The notes under the pieces: generated by a model
Databases searched by the model: none
What the model saw: the letters and a program-made list of their open reading frames with translations, nothing else
What the model was told of the DNA's origin: nothing
Made by a program: the position numbers and the translations under genes
Shown: positions 24,186 through 32,718 of the stretch, one piece after another
Numbering within the stretch: position 1 is the stretch's first letter
Layout of the letters: the number at the start of each line of letters is the position of its first letter
NCBI RefSeq assembly: GCF_050434925.1
Contig: NZ_JBNDJK010000001.1
Location: forward strand, 5,518,001-5,582,000
Reading direction: 5' to 3'
DNA from: Inquilinus ginsengisoli_B
GTDB lineage: Bacteria; Pseudomonadota; Alphaproteobacteria; DSM-16000; Inquilinaceae
DNA length: 64,000 nucleotides

Positions 24186-26069
24186 ATGCTTCAGATCCAG
24201 GACATCACCATCCGCATCGCCGGCCGCGTGCTGCTCGACTCCGCTTCGGTGTCGGTCGCGGCCGGGCACAAGGCGGGCCTCGTCGGCCACAACGGCACCG
24301 GCAAGTCGACGCTGCTGCGCGCGATCCGCAAGGAGATCGGGCTCGACGGCGGCCAGATCAGCTATCCCGGGCGCTGGCGGATGGCCAGCGTGGCCCAGGA
24401 TGCACCGGAAGGATCGGCCAGCCTGCTCGACACCGTGCTGGCCGCCGACACCGAGCGCGCCGCCCTGATGGACGAGGCGGAGACCGCCGAGGATCCGGAC
24501 CGGATCGGCGAGATCCACGCCCGCCTCGTCGATATCGACGCCCACACCGCCCCGGCCCGCGCCGCCACCATCCTCGCCGGACTCGGCTTCGACACCGAGG
24601 CCCAGGCGCGGCCGGTCGGCGACCTGTCGGGCGGCATGCGCATGCGCGTGGCCCTGGCGGCGACGCTGTTCCTGCAGCCCGACCTGCTGTTACTCGACGA
24701 GCCGACCAACCATCTCGACCTCGAGGCCACGCTGTGGCTCGAGACCTGGCTGAAGACCTACCCGCACACCATCCTGATGGTCAGCCACGACCGCGACCTG
24801 CTGAACCGGGTGGTCGACACGACGATCCATCTCGAGAACGGCAAGCTGACCGCCTACACCGGCGGCTACGACCAGTTCGAGCAGACGCGCCGCATGCGGC
24901 TGGAGCATCTGGCGGCGCTGCAGAAGCGCCAGATCGCCCAGCGCGCCCACATGCAGAGCTTCATCGACCGCTTCAAGGCCAAGGCCACCAAGGCCCGCCA
25001 GGCGCAGAGCCGGGTCAAGGCGCTGGAGAAGATGGAGCCGATCGTGGCCCTGGTCGAGGGCCAGTCGATCAGCTTCGACTTCCCGCCACCGGAGGAGCTG
25101 GCGCCGCCGATCCTGGTGCTGGACAAGGTGACCGTCGGCTATGACGAGCGCCCGGTCCTGAAGAATCTCGACATGCGGATCGATATGGACGACCGCATCG
25201 CGCTGCTGGGCGCCAACGGCAACGGCAAGTCGACGCTGGTCAAGCTGTTCGCCGGCCGCCTGCAGCCGATGTCCGGGCAGCTGCGCAAGTCCAACAAGCT
25301 CAAGGTCGGCTATTTCGCCCAGCACCAGGCCGAGGAGCTGGACCTGTCGCTGAACGCCATCGCCCAGGCACGGCGGGTGATGCCGAATTCGACCGACGAG
25401 AAGATCCGCGCCCATCTCGGCCGCTTCGGCTTCGTCCAGCGCCGCTCCGAGACCCGGATCGGCGACATGTCGGGCGGCGAGAAGGCGCGGCTGCTCCTGG
25501 CTCTGATGGCGCGCGAGGCACCGCAGTTGCTGCTGCTCGACGAACCGACCAACCATCTCGACGTCGACAGCCGCCAGGCGCTGGTGCAGGCGCTGAACGA
25601 ATATGATGGGGCCGTGGTGCTGATCACCCACGACCCGCATCTGATCGAGTTGACCGCCGACCGGCTGCTGCTGGTCAAGGACGGCGCGGTCAGCCCGTTC
25701 GAAGGCGACCTGGACGACTATCGCCGCCTGCTGAACGAGCAGCGCCGGCAAGAGCGCGCCGGGCGGCAGGGGGACAAGCTGAGCCAGGCCGACCGCAAGG
25801 AGCAGCGCCGCGCCGCCGCCGAGGCCCGCGCCCAGCTGGCGCCGCTGCGCCTGGCGATCCGCGACATCGAGAAGCGGATCCAGGGGCTGGAGCGGGACAA
25901 GAAGGCGATCGAGGCGAAGCTGGCCGACACCGCCCTCTACAACAATCCCTCGACAGCGACCGAGCAGCAGATCGCTCTGCACGACGTGCAGAGCAAGCTC
26001 GACGCCGCCGAGGAAGCCTGGCTGGAGGCCAACGGCAAGCTGGAGGCGGCGCAGGCGCTGGCGGGCTGA
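24186..26069 (+). CDS. ABC-F family ATPase
   Basis: A 627-residue soluble protein with two ABC ATPase domains and no membrane part. Walker A motifs are GHNGTGKST (about residues 35-43) and GANGNGKST (about 342-350); signatures are LSGGMRMRVALA and MSGGEKARLLLA; both domains have LLLDEPTNHLDL-type Walker B motifs. The linker is charged, and a C-terminal coiled coil (about residues 520-627) resembles Uup/YheS. Such proteins act on the ribosome or, for Uup, in DNA-related processes. Which subgroup applies is not settled by eye. Confidence 0.92.
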   Translation: MLQIQDITIRIAGRVLLDSASVSVAAGHKAGLVGHNGTGKSTLLRAIRKEIGLDGGQISYPGRWRMASVAQDAPEGSASLLDTVLAADTERAALMDEAETAEDPDRIGEIHARLVDIDAHTAPARAATILAGLGFDTEAQARPVGDLSGGMRMRVALAATLFLQPDLLLLDEPTNHLDLEATLWLETWLKTYPHTILMVSHDRDLLNRVVDTTIHLENGKLTAYTGGYDQFEQTRRMRLEHLAALQKRQIAQRAHMQSFIDRFKAKATKARQAQSRVKALEKMEPIVALVEGQSISFDFPPPEELAPPILVLDKVTVGYDERPVLKNLDMRIDMDDRIALLGANGNGKSTLVKLFAGRLQPMSGQLRKSNKLKVGYFAQHQAEELDLSLNAIAQARRVMPNSTDEKIRAHLGRFGFVQRRSETRIGDMSGGEKARLLLALMAREAPQLLLLDEPTNHLDVDSRQALVQALNEYDGAVVLITHDPHLIELTADRLLLVKDGAVSPFEGDLDDYRRLLNEQRRQERAGRQGDKLSQADRKEQRRAAAEARAQLAPLRLAIRDIEKRIQGLERDKKAIEAKLADTALYNNPSTATEQQIALHDVQSKLDAAEEAWLEANGKLEAAQALAG

Positions 26070-26077
26070 GGCGGAGC

Positions 26078-26210
26078 CATCCCCCTCACCCTCCCGCCGC
26101 CAACGCGGCGGGCCCCTCCCTCTCCCCGAGGGGAGGGAAACGGAGCCGCGCCCCATCACCTCTCCTTGGGGAGAGGTCGAAATCGCGTAGCGATTTCGGG
26201 TGAGGGGTGG
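26078..26210. repeat. Mosaic palindromic intergenic repeat
   Basis: Ends CCATCCCCCTCACCC (26078-26092) and GGGTGAGGGGTGG (26198-26210) are inverted copies. Inside are hairpins at 26093-26111 (CCGCC arms), 26114-26137 (CCCCTCC/GGAGGG type), 26159-26176 (CCTCTCC/GGGGAGAGG) and 26178-26198 (CGAAATCGC with GCGATTTCG, perfect). It lies between the convergent ABC-F and molybdenum hydroxylase genes. The core with CTCTCC...GGGAGAGGTCG and GGGTGAGGG recurs inside alr. Confidence 0.85.
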
Positions 26211-26224
26211 TCCCGCCCTCTCCG

Positions 26225-28546
26225 CTACCGCAGCGCCTCCCACACCGTCGCCGGGGTCAGCGGCATCTGCAGGCGGTCGGCGGCCGCGCCATTGCCGGCC
26301 CGCGCCAGGGCGTCGGCGACGGCGTTCACCACGGCCGGCGTGGCACCGATGGTGCCGAGTTCGCCCACGCCCTTCACACCGAGCGGGTTGTTCAGGCACG
26401 GCGTCGATTCGTCGAGCACATGGACGAAGCCGCGGATGACGTCGGCGCGCGGCACGCCGTAATCCATCAGCGTGGCGGTCATGACCTGCCCGGTCTCGCG
26501 GTCGTAGACCATGTGCTCGCCCAGCGCCTGGCCGATGCCCTGGACCGCGCCGCCGTCGAGCTGGCCACGCACGATCATCGGATTGACCACCCGGCCGACA
26601 TCATTGGCCGAGACGTAGGAGACGATGTCGACCGTGCCGGTCTCCGGATCCAGCTCGATCTCGCAGATATGGCAGCCATTCGGCCAGCTCGGCCCCTTCA
26701 CCGTGCTGGTCGCGTCGATGAAGATGCGGCGGTCGGGCTGGCGGTCGGCCAGCTCGAACAGGCCGATGCCGCGGTCGGTGCCGGCGATCCGGAACTCGCC
26801 CTCGGCATATTCGATGTCGGCGGCCGCTGCCTCCAGCGCGTCGCCGGCCAGCTCGCGCCCGGTGTCGACCGCGCGTTCGGAGGCGTGACGGATCGCCGAG
26901 CCGGCGGTGAACAGCGACCGCGACCCGGCGCTGCCGAAGCCCTGGCCGCGGTCGGTGTCGCCCATGACGATGCGAATCCTGTCGATCGGCACGCCGAAGA
27001 CGTCGACCACCAGTTGGGCGTAGGAGGTCGCGATCCCCTGCCCCATCGGCATGGTCGCGGCATAGATTTCGATATCGCCGTCGCCCGAGACCTGGACCGT
27101 CACCCGCTCCTCGAACACATTGCCGCCGGTCCATTCCAGGAACGAGGCCAGGCCACGGCCGCGCAGCTTGCCGCGCGCCCGGGACTCGGCCTCGCGCGCG
27201 GCGAATCCGTCCCAGTCGGCGAGGTCCACGGCCTGGTCGATGATCGAGCCGAACCTGCCGCTGTCATAGGTCTGCCCCATGGCGTTGGTGTAGGGCATTT
27301 GCTCGGGGTGGATGAGGTTGCGGCGCCGGATCTCGACCGGGTCCAGGCCGAGCTGGCGCGCCGCGGCGTCGAACAGCCGCTCGATCAGATAGATCGCCTC
27401 CGGCCGCCCGGCCCCGCGATAGGCGGCCGTCGGTGCCGTATGGGTCAGAAGGGCGGTGAATTCGAGATCGATGGTGCGGATGTCGTAGATGCTGGTCGAT
27501 ACCCAGGGCCCGATCATCAGCTGGATGATGATCCCCGCCGTGGTGGCGTAGGCGCCGACATTGGCGTGCGAACGCACCCGGTAGCCCAGCACCTTGCCGG
27601 TCGCGTCCAGCGCCAGCTCAGCATGGCTCTCGACATCGCGGCCATGGGTCGCCGCCAGGAACTCCTCGATCCGCTCGGCGGTCCATTTCACCGGCCGCTG
27701 CAGCTTGCGCGCGGCATAGGCGACCATGATGTCCTCGGGGTAGAGGCCGGTCTTCATGCCGAAGCCGCCGCCGACGTCGTCGACCACCACCCGCACCTTC
27801 TCGCGCGGGATGCCGAGCACCGCGTCGCACAGCGTGTCGCGGGCGCCGGACGGCATCTGGCTGGACAGGCGCAGGGTCAGCCGGTCGGTCTCCGAATCAT
27901 ACTCGGCCTGGGAGCTGCGCGGCTCCATCGGCGTCGGTGCCAGGCGCTGGTTGACGAGGTCGAGCGAGACGATATGGGCGGCGGCCTGGAAAGCCGCCTC
28001 GGTCGCCGCCGCATCGCCGTGCCGCATCTGCGCCGCGATGTTGCCGGTCGCCGCCGGCCAGACCTGCGGCGCATCCGGCGTCAGGGCCTGCGTCACCCCG
28101 GTGACGGCGGGCAACTCGTCGTATTCGACCACGATGGTGTCGAGCGCATCCTTGAGCAGCGCGCGATTCTCGGCCACCAGCGCGACCACGGCCTCGCCGA
28201 CGAAGCGCACCACCTCATGCGCCAGCGCCGGCCGCAGCGGCGACGCGCCGGGGGATCCGTCCGGCCGCTTGAAGATCGGCGCCAGCGGCAACGGCTGCAC
28301 TCCGTCCGCCACCAGGTCGGCGCCGGTCAGCACCACCACCACGCCCGGCATCGCCAACGCCTCTGAGGCATCGATCGATACGATCCGGGCATGCGGATGC
28401 GGCGAGCGCAGGAAGCCGAGATAGGTCTGTCCCGGCAGGGAGATGTCGTCGCTGAAGCGGCCGGCGCCGGCCAGCAGCCCAGCATCCTCGATCCGCCGCA
28501 CCTCGCGCCCGCTGCCGAACCGTCCGACAGTCGATCCGTCCGTCAT
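26225..28546 (-). CDS. Xanthine dehydrogenase/CO dehydrogenase-family molybdopterin-binding subunit
   Basis: A 773-residue large subunit of a molybdenum hydroxylase. The N-terminal RRIEDAGLLAGAGRFSDD, DDVGGGFGMKTGLYPED and the C-terminal GVKGVGELGTIGATPAVVNA are family hallmarks. The active-site loop reads AYRGAGRPEA near residue 373, as in form II CoxL-like or aldehyde oxidoreductase-type proteins, not the AYRCSFR of true CO dehydrogenase. No small iron-sulfur or FAD subunit gene is next to it. Substrate unknown; a second ATG three bases upstream is possible. Confidence 0.9.
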   Translation of the reverse strand: MTDGSTVGRFGSGREVRRIEDAGLLAGAGRFSDDISLPGQTYLGFLRSPHPHARIVSIDASEALAMPGVVVVLTGADLVADGVQPLPLAPIFKRPDGSPGASPLRPALAHEVVRFVGEAVVALVAENRALLKDALDTIVVEYDELPAVTGVTQALTPDAPQVWPAATGNIAAQMRHGDAAATEAAFQAAAHIVSLDLVNQRLAPTPMEPRSSQAEYDSETDRLTLRLSSQMPSGARDTLCDAVLGIPREKVRVVVDDVGGGFGMKTGLYPEDIMVAYAARKLQRPVKWTAERIEEFLAATHGRDVESHAELALDATGKVLGYRVRSHANVGAYATTAGIIIQLMIGPWVSTSIYDIRTIDLEFTALLTHTAPTAAYRGAGRPEAIYLIERLFDAAARQLGLDPVEIRRRNLIHPEQMPYTNAMGQTYDSGRFGSIIDQAVDLADWDGFAAREAESRARGKLRGRGLASFLEWTGGNVFEERVTVQVSGDGDIEIYAATMPMGQGIATSYAQLVVDVFGVPIDRIRIVMGDTDRGQGFGSAGSRSLFTAGSAIRHASERAVDTGRELAGDALEAAAADIEYAEGEFRIAGTDRGIGLFELADRQPDRRIFIDATSTVKGPSWPNGCHICEIELDPETGTVDIVSYVSANDVGRVVNPMIVRGQLDGGAVQGIGQALGEHMVYDRETGQVMTATLMDYGVPRADVIRGFVHVLDESTPCLNNPLGVKGVGELGTIGATPAVVNAVADALARAGNGAAADRLQMPLTPATVWEALR

Positions 28547-28664
28547 CACTTGTCACCTTTGCTGGGAAACCGCCCGGATCGCTGACCCGCGGCGGCCTTG
28601 GCTTTATATGGTCGCAAATTGCGGCCGCGCATCACCTACCGGACAGATTGGCTACGCCTGCAAC

Positions 28665-29375
28665 TCAACGCGGCTCGGGCCAGCGGATCAGGCCGCGGGT
28701 GAAGTTTCGCCAGGCGGCGGCCGTGCTCCAGCGGTCGAACAGCAGGGCGTGCAGCCCGGCGCTGATCAGCAGGATCACCGCGGCGGCGAAGACCACGTCG
28801 CTGGAGAAATGCCCGCCCATGCCGATGCGCAGCAGACCCAAGAGGCCGCCCAGCGCCATCGATCCCCAGAAGATCCGGCGCCGCCGCCGGGCCGGCACGA
28901 CATAGGCGACGCTGTGGACGACGAAGCCGACGGTCGGGTCGCCGGCGACGAAGGAGCAGTTGCGGGCGCATTGGCCGGCCGGGATCAGCGGCGGCGTGAA
29001 GACGGCATTGCCGCCGAAGGCCTCGACCTGGCGCGGCCGGGCCCGCCCCCAATGGTCCTTCAGCACGGCATTGGCCACCAGCCCCGGCCCAAGTGCCAGC
29101 GCCAGGGCCAGGAAGGTCCAGCGCCGCGCGTCGAGGCCGAGCAGCCGCTGCTGCCGCAGCCAGGTCCAGAGCGCCGCGAGCAGCAGCAGCACGGCGGCGG
29201 TGCGGACCAGGATCTGCACCGCCTCGTGGATCGCCTCGGCCAGCGGCGCTCCGTCCCAGGCGAAGCCGCTACCCGGGGCATAGAACCAGCCGGAGACGAC
29301 GAGGTCGATCCCGGGCACCAGGACCAGCAGGGCACAGAGAGCGACTGCGAGCCACAGCGCCGTGCGCGGCGTCAC
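28665..29375 (-). CDS. PAP2-family membrane phosphatase
   Basis: A 236-residue protein with about six membrane segments. Motif 1 is intact (KDHWGRARP, KX6RP). Motif 2, usually PSGH, reads CSFVAGDPTVGF, so the usual His is replaced by Asp. Motif 3 reads LRIGMGGHFSSD and keeps the nucleophilic His and following Asp. Relatives dephosphorylate lipid A, undecaprenyl pyrophosphate or phosphatidic acid. Its start overlaps the holC stop by four bases, making it the last gene of pepA-holC-PAP2. Confidence 0.85.
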   Translation of the reverse strand: MTPRTALWLAVALCALLVLVPGIDLVVSGWFYAPGSGFAWDGAPLAEAIHEAVQILVRTAAVLLLLAALWTWLRQQRLLGLDARRWTFLALALALGPGLVANAVLKDHWGRARPRQVEAFGGNAVFTPPLIPAGQCARNCSFVAGDPTVGFVVHSVAYVVPARRRRRIFWGSMALGGLLGLLRIGMGGHFSSDVVFAAAVILLISAGLHALLFDRWSTAAAWRNFTRGLIRWPEPR

Positions 29376-29833
29376 CCGCCCACCCGTTGCTTCTCGCTCC
29401 AGGCCCCTGCCTCGTCCTGCTGGTAGTAGACCAGGGTGTGGCCGGCGTCCCGCAACCGCTTCCAGCGCCCGCGGGCGGCCTGCACCGCCTCCGGGTCGTT
29501 GCCGTCGAACAGGTCGCAGACCGTGGCAAAGCCGCCGTCGCCGTCCGACTCCGCGCCGTCGCCCAGGAACAGCACCTGGGCGGCGTTCGGGTTCTCCACA
29601 TGGTCGCTGATCCAGACCGGCTGTTCCTCGGCGAAGCCGTCGCGCTTGGTGCCGTGCGGCAGGAACCCTTCCTTGGAGTAGGTCCAGAGATGGCCGGCCA
29701 GGCTCTCCACCCGCTCCTCCGAGCCGACACTGACCACGGCCCGCCAGCCGCGCTGCAGCGTCCGGTCGAGCAGCACCGGCAGGGTCTGCTCGAACGTCCG
29801 CGCGGTCAGATGATAAAAGCGGATCTCGGCCAT
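29372..29833 (-). CDS. holC: DNA polymerase III subunit chi
   Basis: A 153-residue protein with the HolC pattern EIRFYHLTARTFEQTLPVLLD read in parts (IRFYHLT, LPVLLDRTLQRGWRAVV) and the conserved LFLGDGAE region. Chi links the clamp-loader complex to single-stranded DNA-binding protein. The gene starts one base inside the pepA stop (TGATG), an arrangement repeated in many alphaproteobacteria where holC follows pepA. Confidence 0.9.
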   Translation of the reverse strand: MAEIRFYHLTARTFEQTLPVLLDRTLQRGWRAVVSVGSEERVESLAGHLWTYSKEGFLPHGTKRDGFAEEQPVWISDHVENPNAAQVLFLGDGAESDGDGGFATVCDLFDGNDPEAVQAARGRWKRLRDAGHTLVYYQQDEAGAWSEKQRVGG

Positions 29834-31332
29834 CAGCCTTCGTAATTGTCGGTCACGAAGCGGTCCAGCAGCCGCACGCCAAAGGCGGTGGCGCCCTTCG
29901 GCACCGTCGGCGTGTCCTTGCTGGACCAGGTGGTGCCGGCGATGTCGAGATGGGCCCAGGGCACCTTGTTGACGAAGCGCTGCAGGAACTGCCCGCCGAT
30001 GATCGAGCCGGCATCGCGGCTGCCGGTGATGTTCTTCATGTCGGCGATGTCGCTGTCGATCTGCTTGTCATAGGCGTCGCCCAGCGGCAGGCGCCACAGC
30101 TTCTCCTCGACCGCCTTGCCGGCGGCGGTCAGCTTCTCGGCCAGCGCGTCGTCGTTGGCGAACAGTCCGGCATGGTCGCTGCCCAGCGCGATGATGACCG
30201 CGCCGGTCAGGGTGGCCAGGTTGATCATCGCCTTCGGCTTGAACCGGTCCTGCGTGTACCAGAGCGCGTCGGCCAGGACGAGCCGGCCCTCGGCGTCGGT
30301 GTTCCAGACCTCGATGGTCTGGCCGGACATCGAGGTGACGATGTCGCCCGGCCGCTGCGCGTCGCCGGACGGCATGTTCTCGACGAGGCCGAGCACGCCG
30401 ACCGCGTTGACCTTGGCCTTGCGCAGCGCCAGCGCCTTGAACAGCCCGGTGACCACGCCGGCGCCGCCCATGTCCCACTTCATGTCCCACATGCCCTGGC
30501 CGGGCTTCAGCGAGATGCCGCCGGTATCGAAGGTCACGCCCTTGCCGACGAAGGCAATCGGCGCATCGTCCTTGCGCTTGCCGCCGGCACCCTTCCACTG
30601 CAGCACCACCAACTGGCTCTCGCGCGCCGAGCCCTGGCCGACGCCGAGCAGCGCGCCCATGCCGAGTTTGCGCATCTGCTTCTCGCCCAGGATCTCGACC
30701 TCGACGCCGAGATCCGCCAGCTCCTTGGCCTTGGCGGCGAAGCTCTCCGGATGGAGGATGTTGGCCGGCTCCGACACCAGCTCGCGGGTCAGGAACACGC
30801 CCTGGGCGACGGCATCGGCGCGGGCGAAGGCCTTCCTCGCCGCCGCGGCCTCGCCGGTCTGCACCGTCAGGCTCGTCAGCGTCGGCTTCGCCTCCGCCTT
30901 CTCCTTGGTGTGATAGCGCTCGAAGCGCCAGGCCCGCAGCCGGGCGCCGAAGGCGAATTCGGCGGCCGCGGCCCCCGCGCCCTGGCCGGCAAGCACGATG
31001 CCGTCGAACTGGGCCGTCGCCTCATTGATCCGGGCCTGGTTCAGCAGCGCGGCGACCGCGCCGCCCGCCCGCTGCAGCCGGACCGCGTCGACCTCCTCCG
31101 GCTTGCCGAGGCCGAACAGCACGATCTGGTCGGTGCCGGCGACGCCATACAGCGCCAGCGTCTCGTCACGGCCGCCCTTGAACTTCGGCGCGGCCTTCAG
31201 CGCCCGCGACAGCGCCCCCTTCGACCGCTTGTCGACCGCGGCGGCAGCCGTCGAAAGGACTCCGTCGGCGAACACGCCGAGCACCAGGGCGCCGGCTTCC
31301 ACGGAAGCGGGCGGGGCGAAGGAGATCTGCAT
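29833..31332 (-). CDS. pepA: Leucyl aminopeptidase
   Basis: A 499-residue M17 metallo-aminopeptidase that trims N-terminal residues from peptides. Its catalytic C-terminal domain holds GKGVTFDTGGISLKP (active-site Lys and metal Asp) and the signature NTDAEGRLVLADAL near residues 345-358 with metal-binding Asp/Glu and catalytic Arg. Length and domain order are normal. Divergent from lptG with a 202-bp promoter region; followed by holC. Confidence 0.96.
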   Translation of the reverse strand: MQISFAPPASVEAGALVLGVFADGVLSTAAAAVDKRSKGALSRALKAAPKFKGGRDETLALYGVAGTDQIVLFGLGKPEEVDAVRLQRAGGAVAALLNQARINEATAQFDGIVLAGQGAGAAAAEFAFGARLRAWRFERYHTKEKAEAKPTLTSLTVQTGEAAAARKAFARADAVAQGVFLTRELVSEPANILHPESFAAKAKELADLGVEVEILGEKQMRKLGMGALLGVGQGSARESQLVVLQWKGAGGKRKDDAPIAFVGKGVTFDTGGISLKPGQGMWDMKWDMGGAGVVTGLFKALALRKAKVNAVGVLGLVENMPSGDAQRPGDIVTSMSGQTIEVWNTDAEGRLVLADALWYTQDRFKPKAMINLATLTGAVIIALGSDHAGLFANDDALAEKLTAAGKAVEEKLWRLPLGDAYDKQIDSDIADMKNITGSRDAGSIIGGQFLQRFVNKVPWAHLDIAGTTWSSKDTPTVPKGATAFGVRLLDRFVTDNYEG

Positions 31333-31456
31333 CTTGTCGTCTTCCGGGCGATTTCCGATGGCCGCGGCCAAGGCGGCGGAACCTGCAAGGTAACAGCGGG
31401 TTTCACAGCCGTCACCGGTCGAAAACGGCCCCGCCGCCCAGCTGCGACCTCCTTGG

Positions 31457-31486
31457 TTGTCGCCGCGGCGGGCCGTCTGTTGTAGA
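31457..31486 (+). promoter_or_regulatory. Possible sigma-70-type promoter for lptG
   Basis: TTGTCG at 31457-31462 and TGTAGA at 31481-31486 are separated by 18 bp and lie 48 bp before the lptG ATG. The match to consensus is moderate, so this is a suggestion only. Confidence 0.3.
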
Positions 31487-31534
31487 AGATCCGCCGACCC
31501 GCCCAACCGGCACCCACAGGCCAGCCCGCACCCG

Positions 31535-32629
31535 ATGGTTCGTTCCCCCACCCTCTACGCCTATATCGTGCGGCAGTTCCTGTTCTGGTTCATGGCCGTG
31601 CTGCTGGTGCTGAGCGGCGTGATCGCGGTGTTCGAATTCGTTGAGTTCGTGCGTCAGGTCAGCTCCATCCCCGAGCTGCCGGTCAGCCTGGCCTTCACCC
31701 TGGCCGCCTTCAAGCTGCCGAGCGACATCGAGATTCTGTTCCACTTCGCCGTGCTGATCGCGGCGATGGTGACCTTCTGGCGCATGACCCGCAGCCGCGA
31801 GCTGGTGGTGGCCCGCGCCGCCGGCCTGTCGGCCTGGCAGTTCCTGGCGCCGGTGATCGCCGTGGCGATGGTGCTGGGCGTGCTCAAGATCACCGTGGTC
31901 AACCCGATCTCGGCAGCGATGTACAGCCGCTTCGAGCGGCTGGACCTCGACTTCCTGGGCGGCACCGGTGACGTCATGAAGGTGGCCAGGACCGGCTTCT
32001 GGCTGCGCCAGAAGGACGAGAGCGGGATCGTCGTCATCCATGCCGAGAAGGTCGGGGGCAACGGCGACCAGCTGCAGAGCGCGATGTTCCTGCTGCTGAA
32101 CCCGGACGAGAGCTATCGCGGCCGGATCGACGCCGCCAGCGCCCAGCTGCAGGACGGCAAATGGGTGATCAGCGACGCCTGGGTGATGAAGGGCGAAACG
32201 CCGGCGGAGCATGTCGACACCACTTCGATCCCGAGCAACCTGACCCGCAACGGGATCCAGGAACGGTTCGCCTCGCAGCAGACCATCTCGTTCTGGGACC
32301 TGCCGGACTATATCCGCAACCTCGAATCCACCGGCTTCTCCTCGACCCGTTACCGCATCGCCTATCAGGGGTTGCTGTCGCAGCCGCTGCTGATGGCGGC
32401 GATGATCCTGGTCGCCGCAGCCTTCAGCCTGCGGCCGGGGCGCCGGGTCGACACCGTGCTGATGATCGTCGGCGCCATCGTCACCGGCTTCTCGATCTTC
32501 GTGCTCGGCGACATCGTCGCGGCGCTCGGCCGGGCCGGGACCCTGCCGGTGCCGATGGCCGCCTGGGCCACCTCCGGCGTCGCCCTCCTGTTCGGCGTCG
32601 CCGCCCTGCTCCATCTCGAGGATGGGTAG
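31535..32629 (+). CDS. lptG: LPS export ABC transporter permease LptG
   Basis: A 364-residue permease of the LptF/LptG family: three N-terminal membrane helices, a periplasmic beta-jellyroll (about residues 130-270) and three C-terminal helices. SRELVVARAAGLSAWQFLAPV after the third helix matches the LptB coupling helix, and the order of motifs fits LptG better than LptF. It extracts lipopolysaccharide from the inner membrane with LptF and LptB. Unusually, lptF does not precede it and lptD does not follow it. Confidence 0.88.
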   Translation: MVRSPTLYAYIVRQFLFWFMAVLLVLSGVIAVFEFVEFVRQVSSIPELPVSLAFTLAAFKLPSDIEILFHFAVLIAAMVTFWRMTRSRELVVARAAGLSAWQFLAPVIAVAMVLGVLKITVVNPISAAMYSRFERLDLDFLGGTGDVMKVARTGFWLRQKDESGIVVIHAEKVGGNGDQLQSAMFLLLNPDESYRGRIDAASAQLQDGKWVISDAWVMKGETPAEHVDTTSIPSNLTRNGIQERFASQQTISFWDLPDYIRNLESTGFSSTRYRIAYQGLLSQPLLMAAMILVAAAFSLRPGRRVDTVLMIVGAIVTGFSIFVLGDIVAALGRAGTLPVPMAAWATSGVALLFGVAALLHLEDG

Positions 32630-32718
32630 CCCATTATGGGTCCGGCCGCTTTTGCCTTGAGTCGGCCAAAGTCACGTGCTGTATCTGCGCCTTTCAACTG
32701 CGAGGCCGTGTCGCCCTC

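Noticed and set aside
24690..26399. Minus-strand open frame of 569 codons across the ABC-F gene
   Set aside because: Shadow of the ABC-F coding sequence; it also runs through the palindromic repeat.
26207..28366. Plus-strand open frame of 719 codons across the molybdenum hydroxylase gene
   Set aside because: Antisense to a gene with intact family motifs; no recognisable domain of its own.
31535..32629. Calling the single Lpt permease LptF instead of LptG
   Set aside because: The N-terminal helix order and SRELVV-AAG coupling segment fit LptG better, though phylogeny would be needed to be certain.
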